Source: Commensalibacter melissae (lineage in GTDB: Bacteria > Pseudomonadota > Alphaproteobacteria > Acetobacterales > Acetobacteraceae). Taken from it: a DNA stretch of 64,000 bases. Made by a program: the position numbers and the translations under genes. Positions 9,029-17,214 of this stretch are shown piece after piece. Location: assembly GCF_009734185.1 (NCBI RefSeq), contig NZ_CP046393.1:612501-676500 (forward strand), written 5' to 3'. A model generated the notes under the pieces. The model was given only the letters and a program-made list of their open reading frames with translations, was not told the origin of the DNA and did not search any database. Within the stretch, counting starts at the first letter, position 1. The number at the start of each line of letters is the position of its first letter.

Positions 9029-9514
9029 TTATTTATTTCTAGCTTGATGCATTGAAGAAGATGTCCAAATCCGATAAGCAAGAGTTATATCGTCCGGAAC
9101 ATAAACAACGAGGGGTAGTTTGCTATTGTAGTTTATAAAGGTTAAATTGGTCGTAATTGAAACCTGCTTCTCTTGTTTAATGTTCTGTGGACAGGCCATC
9201 AGGGTAGAAGCCGGTTTGCTGATTTTGTCTAATCTGTAAAAATCATATCCCCATCCTTGAATTGTTTGTGTTGTCATATGACCGTGGATTATGACCGTGT
9301 TACAGTCTGATTTAATTTTTTTCTGGGGAATCAATTCAACACGTGCATTGTATTCATTTGAAAGGGGTGGTAGTTGAATTACGATTCTTTGATATCCTTT
9401 TTCTGCTTTAGGCCATATGGATAGTTGATTTTTACCAAGATTAGCAGAAGCATGATATAGTGGTATTAAATAACACATGGATAAAAGAAGAAGAAATTGT
9501 TTTCGAATTAACAT
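9029..9514 (-). CDS. eco: Ecotin, periplasmic serine-protease inhibitor
   Basis: A 161-residue protein with a clear signal peptide (cleavage near HASA-NLG) and ecotin features along its length: WPKAEKGYQRIVIQLPP, then IQGWGYDFYRLDKISKPAS, then YNSKLPLVVYVPDD. The reactive loop reads STLMACP, which matches the E. coli loop STMMACP, so the P1 residue is Met and the disulfide cysteine next to it is kept. Ecotin is a dimeric inhibitor of trypsin, chymotrypsin, elastase and related proteases, thought to shield bacteria from host digestive and immune proteases. The gene stands alone and is read leftwards. Confidence 0.93.
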   Translation of the reverse strand: MLIRKQFLLLLSMCYLIPLYHASANLGKNQLSIWPKAEKGYQRIVIQLPPLSNEYNARVELIPQKKIKSDCNTVIIHGHMTTQTIQGWGYDFYRLDKISKPASTLMACPQNIKQEKQVSITTNLTFINYNSKLPLVVYVPDDITLAYRIWTSSSMHQARNK

Positions 9515-9698
9515 TTTTATTTCCTAAATGATAATTTTAGTTTTTAATTATAAGTTATGATAGTAAAATTATTCAACAAGACCTTGTAATTTTAATCTCA
9601 AATATAATTTTTAATTAAAGTAAAAGGGATTTAAATATATTAATTTAAATTTTGAAAATTTGCAGGGTTGATCATTTGAGGGGTGTTGTTTAATTGCT

Positions 9699-10349
9699 AT
9701 GAAACTTTATATTTACGAACATTGTCCTTTTTGTGTCATGACAAAAATGATTTTTGTTTTAAAAAATTATCCCGTCGAAATATCATATTTACTATATGAT
9801 GACATTCATGGTCCCATGCAAATGGTAGGGCGCAAACAGTTGCCTATATTGGAATATCAGCAAAATCGCTTTATGCCGGAAAGTCGTGATATTATTAACT
9901 ATATTGATACAACCATAGATAAGCCAAAGATTACGTTGCCTGATAATGAAGGAATTATGGAATGGATCAGTCATGTTCAACGTTTTATTTATCGCTTGAC
10001 CTATCCTCGTTGGGTAAATGCACCGTTTCCTGAATTTTCTACAGAAGAGGCAAAGAAATATTACCGTAAAAAAAAGGACCCCTCTGGCGGGGGATTTGTT
10101 TCTGATCTGGCTGATCCGAGCTTGATCCAGAGAACTCAAAAGGCGATTGACTGTCTGGAACCCTTAATGAAAAATTATCCTTTGTTGGATTTGAAACGGC
10201 AGCTATCTTGGAACGACTTTTCACTTTACAGTATGCTTCACTCGCTATCGATTATCAAGGGGATTACCTATGGCGTCAATGTTGATCGATGGCGTAAGAA
10301 AGTTTCTGAAACATGTTCCATTCCTTTGAATGATGCTTTTGCAAACTGA
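9699..10349 (+). CDS. grxB: Glutaredoxin 2 (GrxB type)
   Basis: A 216-residue GST-like glutaredoxin. The N-terminal thioredoxin fold begins MKLYIYEHCPFC, with the redox cysteines C9 and C12, and contains KQLPIL with the cis-proline and MPESRDIINYID, both typical of GrxB. The C-terminal helical domain of about 130 residues matches the E. coli Grx2 layout (EWISHVQ, EFSTEEAKKYY). It reduces protein disulfides and glutathione mixed disulfides in the cytoplasm. It converges on cysG, the stop codons being only 7 bp apart. The gene ends in TGA, one of the cases showing that TGA is a normal stop here. Confidence 0.95.
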   Translation: MKLYIYEHCPFCVMTKMIFVLKNYPVEISYLLYDDIHGPMQMVGRKQLPILEYQQNRFMPESRDIINYIDTTIDKPKITLPDNEGIMEWISHVQRFIYRLTYPRWVNAPFPEFSTEEAKKYYRKKKDPSGGGFVSDLADPSLIQRTQKAIDCLEPLMKNYPLLDLKRQLSWNDFSLYSMLHSLSIIKGITYGVNVDRWRKKVSETCSIPLNDAFAN

Positions 10350-10356
10350 ATGTGTT

Positions 10357-11760
10357 TTATGTAACTCTGTGATGAATGACTTGACCGATTATTATTAAAA
10401 CGGGACTACCTATTTTTTTTTGCATAACCAAATCAGGTAAGGTTTTTAAATTTCCGATAATTACCTGCTGATCGTGAAAGGTTCCTTTTTCAATCGCAGC
10501 AGCAGGCCATGTTTGATCCAATCCTTTATCAATAAGTGTTTTACATAAAAGAGGTAAAGAAGAAAGTCCCATATAAATGACCAAGGTTTGGTCTTTAAAT
10601 ATCATGTTCTCCCATGGTAGGTTAAGTTGATCTGTTTTCTTGGTATGACCAGTTAAAAATAAGCAGGCCTGTGCACATTCACGATGTGTTAGGGGAATTC
10701 CGGCATATGCCGCACAACCATTAGAAGCGGAGATGCCGGGTATAATTTTAAATGGAATTTCAGCATGCATTAATGCCTCGGCCTCTTCCCCACCGCGACC
10801 AAATATAAAAGGATCACCACCTTTCAATCGTAAAACACGTTTGCCTTGTTGTGCATATTTGATTAGTGAATCATTTATTTCTTCTTGTTTTAAAGTATGG
10901 TGATTTTTTTGTTTTCCTACAAAAAATAATAATGCATCACGACGTATGTAATCTAGGATTTTGGGTGATAATAAATTATCATATAAAATAACATCAGCAT
11001 TTTGCAGGTGATGAAGTGCTTTTATGGTTAGTAAATCCGGATCACCCGGTCCTGCCCCAACCAGCCATACCTCACCTTTCTTCAAAAAAGATTCTTTTGC
11101 AATATTCTTGAGAAAATCAAATGCTTGTTTTTCTTTTTGTTGGCTAATAAGAGAAGTGCCATAGCCATCAATGAATCTTTCCCATAACCGTTGTCGTTCT
11201 TGATGGGTTGATAATATTTCCTTGGCCCAATTCCTGTGTTTTCCGATGAATGAAGCTAATGGACCTATGAATTGTCCTAGTAGAGGTTCAATTTTTTGAC
11301 GTATTCGCCGTCCCAATACAGGAGCGGAACCTCCTGTGGAGATGGCGATCTGCACGGGATTACGATCAATAATCGAAGGAGTGATAAAGGTAGATAATTC
11401 CGCATTATCAACGGTGCAGACAGGAATATTTAATTTTTTTGCCCATAGGGAAATATGAGTATTATAATCATGATTATCAGTCGTGATAAAAATTAAGGTA
11501 GCGTCTTTCGCATTTTGAATAAAATCATTTTCGTTTAGTAAAGGGGAACAAAATTTAATCAGTTTTTCTTTTTCATAGGTTTGCAATTCTTTATTAAAGG
11601 TTTGCGCATAAACTTCAATTTGTACATTTTTCCTTAATAAAAGCCTGATTTTACGTGCCGCAATTCTACCCCCGCCAATTATCACTATTCGTGTTCCATC
11701 AATACGCAAAGTTATTGGAAAATAAGAGGGAACTTCCGAATTTATCAAATTGTTATTCAT
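10357..11760 (-). CDS. cysG: Siroheme synthase (CysG, trifunctional)
   Basis: A 467-residue two-part enzyme that makes siroheme from uroporphyrinogen III. The N-terminal part (about 1-210) is the precorrin-2 dehydrogenase/ferrochelatase with the NAD-binding GGGRIAARK turn. The C-terminal part (about 230-467) is the SAM-dependent uroporphyrinogen III methyltransferase with VGAGPGDPDLLTIKAL and GGDPFIFGRGGEEAEAL. Length equals that of E. coli CysG. Siroheme serves sulfite and nitrite reductases, but no cysteine-pathway genes are next to it. It is read leftwards and followed at once by the convergent grxB. Confidence 0.96.
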   Translation of the reverse strand: MNNNLINSEVPSYFPITLRIDGTRIVIIGGGRIAARKIRLLLRKNVQIEVYAQTFNKELQTYEKEKLIKFCSPLLNENDFIQNAKDATLIFITTDNHDYNTHISLWAKKLNIPVCTVDNAELSTFITPSIIDRNPVQIAISTGGSAPVLGRRIRQKIEPLLGQFIGPLASFIGKHRNWAKEILSTHQERQRLWERFIDGYGTSLISQQKEKQAFDFLKNIAKESFLKKGEVWLVGAGPGDPDLLTIKALHHLQNADVILYDNLLSPKILDYIRRDALLFFVGKQKNHHTLKQEEINDSLIKYAQQGKRVLRLKGGDPFIFGRGGEEAEALMHAEIPFKIIPGISASNGCAAYAGIPLTHRECAQACLFLTGHTKKTDQLNLPWENMIFKDQTLVIYMGLSSLPLLCKTLIDKGLDQTWPAAAIEKGTFHDQQVIIGNLKTLPDLVMQKKIGSPVLIIIGQVIHHRVT

Positions 11761-12191
11761 GGATAGTAGAGAGTAAATAGAGTTTCAACTGAAGAAATTT
11801 ATCTGACAAAAAGCCTCATATTTATTTAAACAAATAATTTGTAAAAATAAAGAGAAAACAGAAAAAACACGTAAGAAAATAGTTCTTAATTATCTGGGGT
11901 GTATCTTTGCGATGACGGATATGATTTTTTTAGTCATAAATGTGAAAGATATAAATCTCATATCTTGAGAAGCATATTTTTCTTTTGTAAAAAAAGATTG
12001 ATGATGATAAATATGAAAACATTATAAATTAAGGTTTGGATGACTATATGAAGACCTATGATAAAGGGGTCAGGCCATTGTAAACAATAAATCTATCCGT
12101 AAACAATTCTATTCAACTTAATTGTAGCGTTTCTGAAATAAAGTTAATTTTATGATCAATTTGATGATGCAAGAAACGGATTTTGTCTATA
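11761..12191. other. Divergent intergenic region between cysG and pitA
   Basis: About 430 bp that must hold the promoters of both divergent genes. No open frame is convincing. I looked for a Pho-box-like repeated motif upstream of pitA and saw none that I would defend. Confidence 0.5.
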
Positions 12192-13766
12192 GTGAAAAAA
12201 GCCTTGAATATGATCCTACCTAATAACCCACGTTTCAACAAGATCGCTTTTATCTTAGTTTTATTGGGTAGCATAATCTATATTATTCTTCATTTGCGTG
12301 AAGACATAATAGGCGTTACCAATCCATCTTTTCTGGCATTTGTATTATTGGCTCTGGCTCTTGTTATTGCTTTGGGTTTTGAATTTATAAACGGTTTTCA
12401 TGACACGGCCAATGCTGTTGCAACTGTAATTTACAGCAATTCCTTGCCGCCAATTGTAGCTGTTGTCTGGTCAGGTTTATGGAATTTCCTGGGTGTCTTG
12501 TGTTCAAGCGGCGCTGTTGCTTTTACAATAGTTTCTCTTTTACCTGTTGAATTAGTTCTCAAGGTTGGAAGTGAAGCTGGATTTTCAATGGTTTTTGCAT
12601 TACTTCTGGCTGCAGTGATCTGGAATTTGGTAACTTGGTTTTTCGGGATTCCGAATTCTTCATCTCATACTTTAATTGGTTCGATTTTGGGCGTTGGTCT
12701 AATGAATCAGTTGCTTATGGGAAATAACAGGGCAAGTGGTGTTGACTGGGGACAGGCTTTGCAGGTTTTCAAGGCCCTTGTATTCAGTCCTTTGGCAGGA
12801 TTTACGATTGCATTACTGGGAATGTTTCTGTTGAAGAATTTTTTGCCCATAACCTCATTTTACAAAGTACCTGAAGTAGGAAAGACACCTCCTTGGCCGA
12901 TCCGTTTATTATTGATTCTTACATGTACCGGTGTAAGCTTTAGTCATGGTTCAAATGATGGGCAAAAGGGTATGGGATTAATCATGCTTATTTTGATAGG
13001 AACCGTACCAACCGCATATGCGTTGAATAATGCGGTTTCATCAAAACAAGTCGAGAATTTCATGAATAAAGCGGTAGTTATTGATCAAGTTCTCATGAAA
13101 TATAATAATAATCCGGATTTACCTACAATTGATCAAAGTCGTCAAATTCTGACAAAAACAATTCAGTCCAGTAAAATTTTTCCCGAAACTATTCCTGCTA
13201 TTCGGATGATGTTGCAATCTATCCAGCATGATGTAAATAACAAGGAAACGTTTAAGCAAGTCCCTGTTGAATATCAGGCCAATTTAAGAAACGATTTGTA
13301 TTTGGTGGAACAGAATCTGGTGCATTTTACCAAGGTATCTCCCCTGACATCTTCTCAAAAGGATTTATTTGAAAAATTCGAGAAAGAGATTGTCACGGCA
13401 ATACAATTTATTCCTCCGTGGGTCAAGGCTGTAATTGCAATTGCCTTAGGTTTGGGAACAATGGTTGGATGGAAAAGAGTGGTTGTTACAGTAGGCAGAA
13501 AAATTGGTAAAAATGAAATGAGCTATGGTCAAGGTGCGGTTGCTGAAACTGTCGCAATGACAATGATACAAATGGGAAATCAGTTTCATATGCCTATTAG
13601 CACCACTCATGTCGTGACTTCTGCGGTGGCAGGAACTGCACTGGCCAATGGTGATGGTATTCAATGGAGAACAATACGTAATATGGCAATGGCGTGGATT
13701 TTAACCTTGCCTGTTTCAATTATGTTATCTGCAGTTCTATTTTGGATATTTTTAAAATTATTTTAG
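12192..13766 (+). CDS. pitA: Low-affinity inorganic phosphate transporter PitA
   Basis: A polytopic membrane protein of about 524 residues from the PiT family, which imports phosphate (as a metal-phosphate complex) with protons. The duplicated family signatures are present: GFHDTANAVATVIY near the N-terminus, and GMVxxR-type GTMVGWKRVVVT followed by MPISTTHVVTSAVAG near the C-terminus. Also present are NSSSHTLIGSILG and FSHGSNDGQKG. A hydrophilic loop of about 120 residues (about 285-405) separates the halves, as in E. coli PitA. The frame opens at TTG 12183, but GTG 12192 is better spaced from the AACGGA just upstream. It may work with the PPK2 enzyme encoded 2 kb further on. Confidence 0.94.
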   Translation: MKKALNMILPNNPRFNKIAFILVLLGSIIYIILHLREDIIGVTNPSFLAFVLLALALVIALGFEFINGFHDTANAVATVIYSNSLPPIVAVVWSGLWNFLGVLCSSGAVAFTIVSLLPVELVLKVGSEAGFSMVFALLLAAVIWNLVTWFFGIPNSSSHTLIGSILGVGLMNQLLMGNNRASGVDWGQALQVFKALVFSPLAGFTIALLGMFLLKNFLPITSFYKVPEVGKTPPWPIRLLLILTCTGVSFSHGSNDGQKGMGLIMLILIGTVPTAYALNNAVSSKQVENFMNKAVVIDQVLMKYNNNPDLPTIDQSRQILTKTIQSSKIFPETIPAIRMMLQSIQHDVNNKETFKQVPVEYQANLRNDLYLVEQNLVHFTKVSPLTSSQKDLFEKFEKEIVTAIQFIPPWVKAVIAIALGLGTMVGWKRVVVTVGRKIGKNEMSYGQGAVAETVAMTMIQMGNQFHMPISTTHVVTSAVAGTALANGDGIQWRTIRNMAMAWILTLPVSIMLSAVLFWIFLKLF

Positions 13767-14101
13767 TTTGGAATTTATGTTCAATAAACGAATAAAATTT
13801 TTGTGTAAAATGTCTACATATCTTGAAATAAATAAAAAATCTGTAAATAATTTGGTAAAATTACATATCGTTTTTCTATATTTGTATATAGAAAAACGTA
13901 AAGATAAAAATCTGTTTATTGTATGTTTTTATTTCATTCAATAACAAACTGTAAAGAACTAACAAATGTATCATTAAATAATCAAATTTGTTTTGTCATA
14001 TTAGAAAAAAATTCATAACATGCTTTGTTAAAGTTGAGCTGGCTATTCAGGAAATGGGAACAATTAAATATTTGAGTTATTTTTTTATGTATCAAACTAA
14101 A
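13767..14101. other. Convergent intergenic region with a strong hairpin
   Basis: About 335 bp of AT-rich DNA between pitA and the convergent algH-like gene. The only structure seen is the 12-bp perfect inverted repeat at 13869-13898, listed separately. Confidence 0.6.
13869..13898. repeat. Perfect 12-bp inverted repeat (possible bidirectional terminator)
   Basis: CGTTTTTCTATA (13869-13880) and TATAGAAAAACG (13887-13898) are exact inverse complements separated by 6 bases. The arm itself is T-rich but there is no clean T-run after it. It lies about 100 bp past pitA and 200 bp past the convergent algH-like gene, so a role in ending both transcripts is possible. Confidence 0.55.
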
Positions 14102-14683
14102 TCACGCTTCTCCGGAATATAAAGATATTTTTCTTGGATTTGTTAGAATGGATTTATAGCAGTCTGACCATTTATTCTTGAAATTTTTGTTGTATAAAAT
14201 GCTTTCCTGACAGGGGGCAATATACCAAAGATTATTATTAAGTTCCTCTTCCAGCTGTCCTGGTGACCAATTGGCATGACCAAGGGCTAGTAACGCTTTT
14301 GAAGGACCATGTCCTTCTGATAAATCACGTAAGATATCTAGGCTTGTACTCAATTTGATTTGTTTTGTTACATAGATTGATTCCTTACCTTTCCAGTCAT
14401 TTGTATGCAGAACCAGACCATGGGCATTTTCAATTGGACCACCCGCTGTAATGGAAAAATTATTTGATGTTGGCATCGTTTTAATTCCAAGCTGATTTAG
14501 CAATTCTTTTGGAGTTGGTTTGGCAATATGGCGGTTAATGACAATGCCCATTGTACCTTCCTTCGGAGAATATGCACAAATAAATACAACCGTCTGTGCA
14601 AATGCGGGTGAGGTTGTAAAAGGACTTGACATTAGAAAACAGCCTGCCAATCCTTTGGTAAGATCAAGGAAAGAATGTGTCAT
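14102..14683 (-). CDS. YqgE/AlgH family protein (UPF0301)
   Basis: A 193-residue protein of the widespread AlgH/YqgE family. The family opening is recognisable (GCFLMSSPF, then VVFICAYSPKEGTMGIVINRHI), as are the central AGGPIENAHGLVLHT block and the later LALGHANWSPGQLEEEL block. Residues before about 10 are an extra stretch ahead of the usual start. The family is named for a supposed alginate regulator, but its molecular function is unproven. It is a lone gene read leftwards, convergent with pitA and divergent from the ydfG-like gene. Confidence 0.92.
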   Translation of the reverse strand: MTHSFLDLTKGLAGCFLMSSPFTTSPAFAQTVVFICAYSPKEGTMGIVINRHIAKPTPKELLNQLGIKTMPTSNNFSITAGGPIENAHGLVLHTNDWKGKESIYVTKQIKLSTSLDILRDLSEGHGPSKALLALGHANWSPGQLEEELNNNLWYIAPCQESILYNKNFKNKWSDCYKSILTNPRKISLYSGEA

Positions 14684-14870
14684 TTTTCAAAGAAACCAAA
14701 TATAATAATTTATTTAAAATGAGATGATTCAAATTAAACTATACTATCAGATTTAATGAAATGTAAATGAACAGCTTTTAATGGTCCGTTTCAAAAAAAT
14801 AATTTATAATTGCGGTGATGTAATTATTATAATTTACTTATTTTTTTTAATAGTTAGGGGAACGAAAATC

Positions 14871-15626
14871 ATGAGGGGAACGGTACTGGTCACAGGTGCA
14901 TCGGCTGGATTTGGAATGGCAATAGCCGAAGTATTGGTGCAGGAGGGTTATCAGGTTGTTGCAGCAGCACGTAGGATGAATAAATTGGAATCCCTATCAA
15001 GCAAACATCCTGAAAAAATTTTTCCACTTGAAATGGATATGACCAAATCAGAATTGTTTTTGCGTCAATTAGGTAGTTTACCAGCTAAATTTCAGAATAT
15101 TGATGTTTTGGTCAATAATGCAGGATTGGCACTTGGCGTGGAGCCAATTCCCAATATTGATTTAAAGGATTGGGATCGGATGGTTCAAACAAATATTATC
15201 GGATTAATTCATTTGACTCAGTTGGTTATTAGTGGAATGCTTAAAAGAAAGAGGGGACATATTATTTCCTTGGGCAGTATTGCAGGTACGTATCCATATC
15301 GTGGTGGGAATGTTTATGGTGCGACAAAGGCATTTGTTAAACAGTTTATGTTAAATCTTAAAACTGATCTGGTTGGCACTGCATTGAAGGTAACAAATAT
15401 TGAACCGGGTCTTTGTGGTGGAACCGAATTTAGCGAGGTAAGACTAAAAGATTCTGCTAAAGGTAAAGAAGTTTACAAAGGTACAATTCCCTTAACAGCT
15501 ATGGATATTGCTGAAACGGTACGTTGGATTTTAAGTCTTCCCTCTCATGTCAATGTTAATCGAATTGAACTTATGCCTGTTTGCCAAGCGCCGGGTGGGG
15601 TTGCAGTAGTAAAAACAGGAAATTGA
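14871..15626 (+). CDS. NADP-dependent 3-hydroxy acid dehydrogenase, YdfG-like SDR
   Basis: A 251-residue classical short-chain dehydrogenase that tracks E. coli YdfG (serine/3-hydroxy-acid dehydrogenase) closely. It has the cofactor-binding TGASAGFG, then NNAGLALG, an active-site YGATKAFVKQ (YxxxK), and the YdfG-type tail INRIELMPV-like segment (VNRIELMPVCQA). An arginine after the second strand (AARRMNKL) suits NADP. The frame opens at 14781, but ATG 14871 is preferred because AGGGGAA lies just upstream and homology begins there. It sits 41 bp before the PPK2 gene and is probably cotranscribed. The substrate is inferred from family resemblance. Confidence 0.9.
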   Translation: MRGTVLVTGASAGFGMAIAEVLVQEGYQVVAAARRMNKLESLSSKHPEKIFPLEMDMTKSELFLRQLGSLPAKFQNIDVLVNNAGLALGVEPIPNIDLKDWDRMVQTNIIGLIHLTQLVISGMLKRKRGHIISLGSIAGTYPYRGGNVYGATKAFVKQFMLNLKTDLVGTALKVTNIEPGLCGGTEFSEVRLKDSAKGKEVYKGTIPLTAMDIAETVRWILSLPSHVNVNRIELMPVCQAPGGVAVVKTGN

Positions 15627-15667
15627 TATATCGTAATAATTTATCGTTAACATTAAAGGAGCTTTAA

Positions 15668-16651
15668 ATGTCGGATCAATCAATACGTGAGTTGTTAAGA
15701 ACAAAATATCGTGTAGAGGATGGAAAAAAATTTCTTATAACGGATTATAATGCGGATGATACTGCCGGATTATCCCTATCTCCCAAAGAAGCAAAAAAAG
15801 TGCTGAAGAAACGTATTAAACGGTTAAGCTATTTACAAGAGCTGTTATTTGCGAATGGGCATTCAGCTTTATTGGTCGCTTTGCAAGGTATGGATACTTC
15901 TGGTAAGGACGGCACGATTAAACATGTCACTTCTGGAATAAATCCGCAGGGCATTACGATAACTTCATTTAAGCAGCCTGGTCCTGTAGAATTGATGCAT
16001 GATTATTTGTGGCGTATTCATATGGCCGTTCCTTCCAGAGGTAAGATTACGATTTTTAATCGAAGTCATTATGAGGAAGTGCTTGTTACCAAGGTTCATC
16101 CCTCTATTTTGGCCAATCAAAAACTACCATTGCGGGTGCTTAACAATAAAAATTTCTGGTCTGACCGTTATGAAGATATTCGTAATTTCGAAAAATATAT
16201 TTATCGACAAGGTATTGGAATAGTTAAATGTTTTTTAAATATATCCAAAGAGGAACAGCGCAAGCGTTTATTGGCACGTTTGGAAAATAAAGAAAAACAA
16301 TGGAAATTTTCCCCCAATGATCCAAAAGAGCGTCAATTTTGGGAAGAATATCAAGGTGCATATCAAGAGGTTATTGTACAGACAGCGGCACCAAACGCCC
16401 CCTGGTTTGTGATTCCTGCCAACAACAAATGGTTTGCACGTTTGGTTGTTGCGGAAATCATGATTGATGAATTGGAAAAACTTCATATTCCAGAACCCAA
16501 GCCAAGTCAAGAAGTTCTGGAATCTTTAAATTCACTGAAAGCTGAATTAGGAGGTAAATTTTCTAATAATAAAGTAGGAAAAAAAATCAAAAAGAATAAA
16601 AAAATCGGTAAAGATAAAAAAATAAAAAATCTAAATAAGTCTAAGGAATAA
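15668..16651 (+). CDS. Polyphosphate kinase 2 family enzyme
   Basis: A 327-residue PPK2-family phosphotransferase that moves phosphate between polyphosphate and nucleotides. The Walker A motif is in GMDTSGKDGTIKHV, and the Walker B/lid region includes FNRSHYEEVLV and the downstream NFEKYIYRQG. Single-domain length and the N-terminal YRVEDGKKF resemble the class that phosphorylates nucleotide mono- or diphosphates (often called class III), but class is an inference. The last about 30 residues are nearly all Lys, Asn and Ile, an unusual basic tail that might bind polyphosphate. An AAAGGAGCTTT ribosome site precedes the ATG. A DUF3465-like gene follows after 6 bp. Confidence 0.9.
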   Translation: MSDQSIRELLRTKYRVEDGKKFLITDYNADDTAGLSLSPKEAKKVLKKRIKRLSYLQELLFANGHSALLVALQGMDTSGKDGTIKHVTSGINPQGITITSFKQPGPVELMHDYLWRIHMAVPSRGKITIFNRSHYEEVLVTKVHPSILANQKLPLRVLNNKNFWSDRYEDIRNFEKYIYRQGIGIVKCFLNISKEEQRKRLLARLENKEKQWKFSPNDPKERQFWEEYQGAYQEVIVQTAAPNAPWFVIPANNKWFARLVVAEIMIDELEKLHIPEPKPSQEVLESLNSLKAELGGKFSNNKVGKKIKKNKKIGKDKKIKNLNKSKE

Positions 16652-16657
16652 TCTTCA

Positions 16658-17128
16658 ATGATTATTGAAGCTCGTTTTTTTTCTTGGCTGTTCATATTGT
16701 CCAGCCTCTTTTTTTACTCTTTTCAAAGTCTGGCACAACCTGCTTCTGATAAATGTGATAATGAAAATTTTTTACATATTCAACAAGAGTATGAAAATAA
16801 TATTGAACATTTAACTTTTAAGGATGTTCCTGTTCATCTTTGTGGTAAGGTGATCACAGTAAGTGATGCACGTTATACCAGAAGTGGCTTACATGGTTAT
16901 TTTTATCTTTATATCGGGAAAGGTGTATCTATTCGAATTGTGAATAATCTCGATGAAATGAAAGCTCCAACCTGGCCTTGGGTAAAAAGAGGGGACTATG
17001 CTGAAGTTGTCGGGCGATATTATTATGATAGTCCAAGACATCAGGGAGTTGATTGGACGCATAAGGGAGCAAGCAGAAAATGGCCCTATCCAGGTTATGT
17101 GATTATAAATGGTATAAAATATTATTAA
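16658..17128 (+). CDS. Exported DUF3465-like protein
   Basis: A 156-residue protein with a signal peptide (hydrophobic core about 8-24, cleavage near SLA-QPA). The mature part resembles the DUF3465 family: a short beta-rich domain with HGYFYLYIGKG, a GDYAEVVGRYYYD strand and the closing GVDWTHK plus GYVIINGIKYY, where the family has a W-THH-type motif and G-K-Y end. An OB-like fold is likely. Function is unknown. It starts 6 bp after the PPK2 stop, so it is very probably in the same transcript, though nothing in it suggests a polyphosphate role. Confidence 0.72.
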   Translation: MIIEARFFSWLFILSSLFFYSFQSLAQPASDKCDNENFLHIQQEYENNIEHLTFKDVPVHLCGKVITVSDARYTRSGLHGYFYLYIGKGVSIRIVNNLDEMKAPTWPWVKRGDYAEVVGRYYYDSPRHQGVDWTHKGASRKWPYPGYVIINGIKYY

Positions 17129-17214
17129 TTCAATTAGAATTTTAAATATAAAAATAAGATTATGCGTTTTGAAACATCATTTTTTGAAATTTTGATGATA
17201 AAGTAGAATATATT

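Noticed and set aside
14781-14870. N-terminal hydrophobic extension of the YdfG-like reductase.
   Set aside because: Homology and a good ribosome site both place the start at 14871; the extra 30 codons are AT-rich leader sequence.
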